From the NCBI RefSeq assembly GCF_001039355.2, contig NW_019774625.1:77298-132235 (forward strand): a stretch of 54,938 bases of DNA, in the 5' to 3' direction. The first letter of the stretch is position 1, and each line of letters starts with the position of its first letter. The DNA comes from Lingula anatina. Lineage: Eukaryota; Brachiopoda; Lingulata; Lingulida; Lingulidae. The position numbers and the translations under genes were made by a program. The notes under the pieces were generated by a model. The model was not told the origin of the DNA, did not search any database, and saw nothing but the letters and a program-made list of their open reading frames with translations. Shown piece after piece: positions 48,302 through 54,938 of this stretch.

Positions 48302-51300
48302 TTTTTGTGTGTAATATGTTTTCAGTGTGGACTAATATTTATCTCCAGGAGGAGAAACCTTCCCAAACCTTTCAATTGCCTAGAGATTTGTAGGTGCAGA
48401 CCAAGTGTCCAGACTAAGGCAATAATTGACTGATATTGAGCATGTTTTCCTCAATAAAATGTTGTTTAGTTATTAGTCATGGTGGTGTGAGCCAAATGTA
48501 TTCATGCTAGATAACATAAGCTGTATTTGTTGGAGCAGAGGGCGGGCCTTATCTCCAGGTGGAATCTGCCCAGAGCCGGGCAGTAGGTCTGTCTCTGGCC
48601 GAGATCTAGCCGTATCTGACACTGTAATGTGGCCATTTTGTTGGGACATATCAAGATCTGGTTTGAACTGGGACCGACTGTGCATGCCACTGGTTAGAGT
48701 GTGAAATTATACATTGACACAGTAGCTGGGTTTATAAAATGTTTTCAGTGAAACTATCTGAATGAATGATATATATTTTCCCCCATTTTATATGGAGTTT
48801 ATTTTTATGTGACAACTAAAAATTATTATAATTCAAGTAGACCAAAAATTAAGTTGAGAACAACTTTGGCAAGTTCTTTTGTGTCCCTGCAATCCATAGC
48901 AACCAGACTGAATGGAAACGACTCCCTTTTGTTTATTGGTCTCGCCTTGTGCCTCCAGTATCAGACTGGCTGAAGTAGCTCTTTTAACACAAATCTTCCC
49001 ATTTCTACTACCAGGAAGAAGAGTAAAGAAGTATTTTTAAGAGAACAGTGGAGGTGAATTTGGATGACTGGATTGTGTTGTCTTTGGCAAAGTCCTGTTG
49101 TATTACCCCAAGATGACTCGCATGAATGATCTACCTATCTTGAACTGGTTTTCGAGTCAGAATTTTGACAGCTTTACTGCAGCAAGTTGTGAGGTTCATA
49201 TACTTCACAGTCTTGGGAATATAATGTTTTTTAAATTGGGATAAATCGTTTGTTTTTGGAAGTGATTTGTATGATAGAAATTTGAGTGTGAAAGTTTTCT
49301 GGCGGAAGTTGCTTCACTGAGCAAGTCCCAGGTTTTAAAATAGTGTGTCATGTTGTCAACTGAAACACCCATCATCCATCACTGCTGACCTGGACACCAT
49401 AGGGCATTACAGGTGACTCGATTTACATTTAAGATTTGTGAAATGACAACGAAGTTAGAGTTGGGAGGGGAGGGGGTTGGGTTCTACTATTTAGTGTGGA
49501 CAAATTTTGAATCCACTCATTGATTTGATTGATTTAGGGATAAATGCACCAAACAGAGATCAGGGACTGGCTTGCTTCCACTGTCCAATTACTATCTTGA
49601 CAATTTCTGGTATGGCTGACTTAGTACCATCTAGGCAACCTCTGCTTTGACTAACTTGGTTTTATCTAGGCAACCTCTGGTATGGCTAACTTGGTTTTAT
49701 CTAGGCAACCTCTGGTATGGCTAACTTTGTTTTATCTAGGCAACTTCTGGTATGGCTAACATAGTTCTATCTAGGCAACCTCTGGTATGGCTGACTTGGT
49801 ACTCTCTAGGCAATCTCTGGCATGGCTGGCTTAGTACTAATATCTTGACAACTTCTGGTTTAACCTCTGGTTTAAGCTAGCTCATTGATCTAGCTATCAG
49901 CGTGAAGGGCCAGCTTGCTACACAGCAGTAGGGAAACCATGTGAGAAATCAATGAGCTGCAGCAGCGTAATAATCCTGTGATACATCCAACAGTTGGGTT
50001 AATTGCATCCTCATATGTGTTCTTGCATTTCTATTGCATTTCCATGTGCAAGTAAATGGGGCGCGCAAGTATGTGATGCTAGCATTGTAATGTGGCTTGA
50101 ATATAACAGAGATTGGTATAGAACTAGGTCAAAAGCAGTGGAAAGGGCCGGGAGCCTGAACCTAAAGCTTAGATGGCCTCAGTCAGTGCATTAGAAAGTG
50201 AGCACTTGATGCTGTTCTTTAGGGAATTGGTGAAATAAAGTATTCAGAGGGAGACATGCCCTAGAGTGAATATATGTACATAATTCAGTGGCAAGTGGGA
50301 TTGCTATGATATTAAGTATTATTTTGTGAAAAACAGTTTGTTCACATGGGTTGGTTTAGAATGCTGTTCTTTTAGTTCTGTTGCCAAACTGATTATGAAG
50401 GAATGTGAGGTTTCAGGAACCGCATAACCTTGAATTCTTGCAGCATATTAAGGTTTATTCATCTGCCATTTGGTTAATGGGAGTAGTTTAATACTTATTT
50501 TAATAGCACTGCACAGTATGTTGAATGTGATTTATTCAGTTTGCAGCTCTGAGAATGGCTCAGTGTCATTCTTCACTTTTGTCGCAAAAAGAGGAGGGAT
50601 CTCAAAGCCAGGTTTGAATCAGTATTGCATCAGTTTTAACAAAGCAAACAGAGCTCAAAACTCCAAAGAAAAATAAATCATCTTAGCCACGATGTTGTGT
50701 CTGAAAGTTACATCTGGCATCTTGTAGTGCAAGTCTTATGTTTTATTTCAAGTTTCAGTATTTCCAGTCAGATTTTGAAAGTAAATGAAATAGGCCATCC
50801 TGCATTTGCATAGACATGCACAGGGCTTGTTGAACTTTGGTTAACTAGTCAAATGTTTTTGTGATATAATGCACAGTCAGAGCTTGGTCAACATCTTAGT
50901 GTATTGAACTTTTTTTCATGACCAAGTAGAGCTGCCCAGTCTGTTTATCTCTGTAACCGTGGCAGCCTTTGGGTAACCATGGCAGCCTCTGTCCTGCTCT
51001 GCCGGGGTGGGGTGTGGAGTCGGGCAGGGAATCAATGCTTCAGTTCAATTCCATGTACATTATGAAAACATGACCTTTGGCGTTACCATGGCATTGCTAT
51101 GATGACCTTTCTTCTACCAGATAAATCATCTTAAGAATTGGTTCATAAGTGTAATTTAACCTTCAATTATTTGATTTCTTGGCAGTTACCCTCCCCTCCC
51201 CCCCCCACCCCTTTCCCTTCCAATATCTACCTGTATAATCTCAATACATCAGTATGATGCCTTCTCCCTGTGGTGACTGTTCCTGTTGGACTGTGGAGGT

Positions 51301-52069
51301 ATGTTGCTGTAGACCACAAGGTAGCCCTACCTCCATGAGTCAGGTAGTCTGTTATAGATCAGTAAGAATACGCTTTAGGCTGCCTTCAAACTGGGGTTCC
51401 TTTGGGTTGAAAGTGTACAGGTTTTAGCATAGGCATGTGTGTTAGTTGATCTTTATCTGTAAATGACACAACCTCCTCCCCTTCCATTCACGCACATGCA
51501 CAGCCCACCCTACCAATGTGAACAAGCACACAGAATTCAATGTTAATATAGGTATGTGGATTGAGTATGGAATATATATGTCATATGTTGGTTGTTCACT
51601 GTGTTTATTCTCTGGTACAGGATCTACATACACCCACAGTTGGCCTTATACCACAAGGCCAAAGGTCAGATATTTCATATCTAAGATATTTTTTTGCTGA
51701 ACCATGACTACTTTTCAGATGACATTATGATGACTATGCTCTGCTCTACTCCTTGAAGGAAGTTAGAATAAAGTACATATGATTTGTCATGTTCTTGATG
51801 AGAAATTCTGTGAGGTTTTGTTTTGTCTGTGTTTGGAAACTCCCTTTGTTAATGGCCCTCCTGGCCTGTTTATATGACTATATGTATCATAATCAAATGT
51901 ATGTCTAATGTTTGCATTTTGATTGGTCTTTTTTAGAGGCTGTTGGACGAACACTTGATACCTAAGTCAAAGAATGGTGAAAAACATGAAAGTAATGTAT
52001 TTTACCTCAAAATGAAAGGGGACTACTACAGATATCTAGCAGAAGTGGCAACTGGGGAAGACAGGACGA
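46582..52069 (+). CDS. 14-3-3 protein, zeta/beta type (3' partial)
   Basis: Dimeric adaptor that binds phosphoserine/threonine motifs on client proteins. Two coding exons are visible: 46582-46888 (ATG at 46583, 102 codons) and 51937-52069. They are separated by a 5 kb intron and joined in phase 0. Their 146 residues cover helices A to about F of a family roughly 245 residues long. The diagnostic segments are [20 protein letters not shown] (dimer interface), [20 protein letters not shown] (phosphate-binding Lys and Arg) and [13 protein letters not shown] (the remaining phosphate-binding Arg and Tyr). The sequence is closer to the zeta/beta/eta group than to epsilon. An acceptor (ATTTTCAG) one base before the start codon implies an upstream untranslated exon. 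The second exon ends with a donor at 52070. No matching third exon was found to the right edge, so the remaining exons lie outside. Confidence 0.96.
48258..48305. repeat. (TTTA)n microsatellite
   Basis: About twelve TTTA units in the 14-3-3 intron. Confidence 0.9.
49592..49875. repeat. Minisatellite of about 35-bp units
   Basis: About eight head-to-tail copies. The core units begin CTAGGCAACCTCTGGTATGG and end ACTTGGTTTTAT. The middle copies are nearly identical and the outer ones are diverged (CTATCTTGACAATTTCTGG at the left, ATCTTGACAACTTCTGG at the right). Confidence 0.9.
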
Positions 52070-54938
52070 GTAAGTACTACGGAGATAAGCCAAGGGTAAA
52101 ACTACCCTGCTTCTTCCTGCCCCCCCCCCCTGCCCTTTCATTTCACAAAAAAAAAGTATGTAAGTCATAATAAGCTGGGAATTCCCCGGGATTTGTGGCA
52201 CACGGAGTCCGAAATATACATCTGTAATTTGGTCATCAAGTTTCAGGGGTCCAACCCAAGCAAGCCCAACCAAAAAATTCTAAGCCATTTATCTGTTTTT
52301 GGAAATATAGACCATGTTTTGAGGCTTATGACTGTCCAAATGCTGGGTGGACAGTTCTCTTTGGAAAGTCTTTGATAATGAGTCAGTTTTTGGATTAAAA
52401 AATAACTTTAGAATGTTTGCTGTGCATCAGCAACCAGTGCATAGCAGATCAAACGGTGAACTTGACCTTAATATATTATTCTTGGAAGTTAAATGGTTAC
52501 CTTTTAATCCTGTTATACTGAGAGGTCTCTGACCAAATAGTATAAACCCAAGCAAGATGCAACCAGTTTTCATGCAAAAATAATGAATAAGTAAATAATG
52601 ATCAAATAAATAGTTATATTCTCAAGGTGCAGGCAGTCAGTGGCTTGCTTTACTGCTTCAGAAAATAAGTAGTCAACCAGTTGTTTATCAAGCTTAATGA
52701 TTTTTAAAACAAAAAACTTGCCATTAAGTAGTTAGTAAAATAAAGTGTCAGTGTAGTAGTAACGCAAGTGATTCAGATATACAGAGATTAATCTGTTTGA
52801 AGAAAGCGTGCTGTGGTTTTATTTCCTAGTCTGTTTATAATATATCTGTTTTAATTTATAACCGTCAGCCTTCTTTCATTCCTTCCAATTTAATATTGCA
52901 TCACCAGTTTAGAGCTGCCAATCCTTATTTGAATAACTGTGTCCTTGGGCACACAGCACACATGCCTCATACGTCACTATGTACATCATTTTTTTGGACT
53001 TTATCACCAGAAATTTGAAGAATTTTCACATTTGGTGAAATTGAAATGGCATACTTAAGTGCAACCTTGAGCAACATATTTTGCAAACTAACCAAACATA
53101 AAGCAAACCATACTCATCTTTGTATTGATTTTCTCCATTCAAATGGATGTGAAGAGGTAAAATGCATAAACACCAGTGCATTGGTTGGAAAGGACTTGAT
53201 GCCATTCATTAACATGGCGTGCATCTCATTTTTTGTTGCTTTCACATTTTGATGGTCATTGCATTTCAAGCTTTTGAAATTTCCAGATTTTACTGTCAGT
53301 ACTAACATTAGCCCCTCTCAGGCAAATTCTTGGCTGACTCTAATGGTCTCCATACCTAGTTTCTTGTAGCCATCCTGTTTAACTTCTCCTGGTCACTGTA
53401 GTGGGTGGGATGACTCTTAGCAATAATGCTCTTCTAATGCATGCCTTCTTGCAGCTTGACACTGCCTAGTTCCCTCTTTGGTGGAAGAAGTGCACGCGCC
53501 TTTGGTTGGCAGCAGTTAGAAACTTGCTTTTCAATCTTCATTTTCTGATCTTATTTGTTTGTTTATAAGTCTCTGGTTCAGATGGGAGGAGAGGGGTATT
53601 GTTTTGCTTTTATGTACAGACACTGCGTGTTTGTGCATATAGTCAGCACCTGCTTCTGTCATTGTTTTTGTCGTGATTTTTTTCACTGTTCGCACACACA
53701 CACACACACACACACACAAAAAAATGAATAAATAAAAAGACTTTTGCTCAAACTTACTACAGTCATTTATGGCATTTTTTCCCCTCATTTTTTTCATTTT
53801 TCATTGAGTAGATTTGGTTGGAAGCCCCTTCGTAATTGCAATTTCATAATGCTCATGTAACCTATATTTACATAATTGAAAATGGATGGTGGTTATACTT
53901 TTCAGTATTATGTAATATTGCATCAAAATTGACAATAACTCTTTTTGTCCACTACCACCATAAGCACTATTTAAGAAAAACCAGTTTGCTAACTATTCCC
54001 TAACTTAATAATACAAGTAGAATTCCTATGGATTCTTAGGACTAAAATACACTCAGATAAGAAAACCAGCTTTATTGTAATATTTAATCTTGAAGTAATG
54101 CAGTCCTTTTTTCCACAATTTGGTAATTTTAGTGCTGTCAGTGATGTTACCCACTCGTCATATATATTGTGCACAATATTTTTTTCTCTTTTTGTCTGTA
54201 CATTTGACAGCTTTGCTGCCTTGTTATTAGTGTGGACATGTTTTATTTGGCTTTGTATTGTACTACAGTTTAACCATTTCAAATGGCTTTCCAAACAGCC
54301 CTGTCTGCTAAGACCTTGTAAATATTTCCCCAATTTTTTTAAGGTGCCTTATCATGATCTTGGGTATTTTGTTTAGAATATATATTTTTCCCTTTGGAAG
54401 TTCAAGGTGTGCCTAACAGATAGTTTGGTGTATAAGACGGTGTCAGTAACTAGAAATAAAGTAGAGGAAAGACAACATGTATATTTTGTGTACCTCTTTC
54501 ATTTGTGTCTACATTATCTCTTCCTCTCCATCAAACAATTTCACAAATACTAATGTGATGAGAGTGCTTTAGCAATCAGCGGGAATTGTGAAGACTCCTT
54601 AATGGGTCTTTAGGGTTTGCGTTACCCGAGGATTATATTTCGGAAGAGAATTGCTGGAAGATTGTATCCTGCTTGCCACCTATAATCCAACGTGTGCTGT
54701 TCGCGTATGTTTGTTTGAATTGTTCGCCAACCCATTGAGTGCTACATCGCCTGACACTGCTAACGTCACAGCCCCGACCTCCGATGCCAGGCTAACACGC
54801 AGAAAGGAGCACGGGAGAAATAGGTAGGGATAATGCTGTGTACGACCAAGCTCTCTTGCTCCTTTCCGCAGTGGTTCTTTGTGTCCATCAAACAAAACAA
54901 AGCAAAACAAAAATTCATCAGTTTAGACATAACGGTCA
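52070..54938. other. Second coding intron of the 14-3-3 gene, to window end
   Basis: Starts at the donor after exon 51937-52069. I searched for the expected next exons (the segment coding for NFSVFYYEI and neighbours) and found none, so the intron probably runs past the right edge. It holds a C run at 52121-52130 and a CA tract at 53692-53718. Confidence 0.65.

Larger units (their letters stand above)
46889..51936. other. First coding intron of the 14-3-3 gene
   Basis: A 5 kb intron. It contains a T run (47579-47599), an A run (about 48167-48186), a TTTA tract (48258-48305) and the 35-bp minisatellite at 49592-49875. Open frames of 60-80 codons do not resemble any family known to me and lack exon-like borders. 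Confidence 0.7.

Noticed and set aside
49592-49875. Regular short repeats that might suggest a CRISPR-like array
   Set aside because: Units are directly adjacent with no unique spacers, and the locus is an animal intron; it is a minisatellite.

Overview
The window is nuclear DNA from an invertebrate animal, most likely marine. Every recognisable gene is split into short exons by GT-AG introns whose phases join exactly. The intergenic DNA is AT-rich and full of microsatellites, small inverted-repeat elements and the word AGGCCTAC. The protein families and the gene linkage would suit a deuterostome such as amphioxus, a hemichordate or an echinoderm, but the sequence alone does not fix the species, and a lophotrochozoan is not excluded.

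Five protein-coding genes can be reconstructed. (1) 2000-17930, + strand: a membrane adenylyl cyclase of the type 8 (Ca2+/calmodulin-stimulated) group, 19 exons, lacking its first five membrane spans because the gene starts before the window. (2) 19562-21999, - strand: a non-muscle/smooth-type myosin regulatory light chain, 3 coding exons, tail to tail with the cyclase. (3) 27345-31357, - strand, possibly starting at 31940: a transcobalamin/intrinsic-factor family protein that begins with a membrane anchor rather than an ordinary secretion signal. (4) 39644-43671, - strand: MRTO4/Mrt4, a 60S ribosome assembly factor, 8 exons, complete. (5) 46582-52069, + strand: the first two coding exons of a 14-3-3 protein of the zeta/beta type; the rest lies beyond the right edge.

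The genes are not an operon and do not form one pathway. The cyclase makes cAMP, the light chain controls actomyosin, the B12-binding protein handles cobalamin, MRTO4 builds ribosomes and 14-3-3 binds phosphoproteins. Their linkage is the notable point, because the vertebrate relatives of the cyclase, light chain and 14-3-3 genes lie on two related chromosome regions.

The long gene-poor stretches (22.0-27.3 kb, 31.9-39.6 kb, 43.7-46.6 kb and the big introns) hold several families of non-autonomous inverted-repeat elements, a 35-bp minisatellite and many simple repeats. No transposase, reverse transcriptase, tRNA, rRNA or CRISPR array was seen. Three single N characters (5710, 35169, 41648) mark assembly joins. 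Two of them sit between near-identical direct copies of 415 and 650 bp that look like assembly duplication rather than biology.
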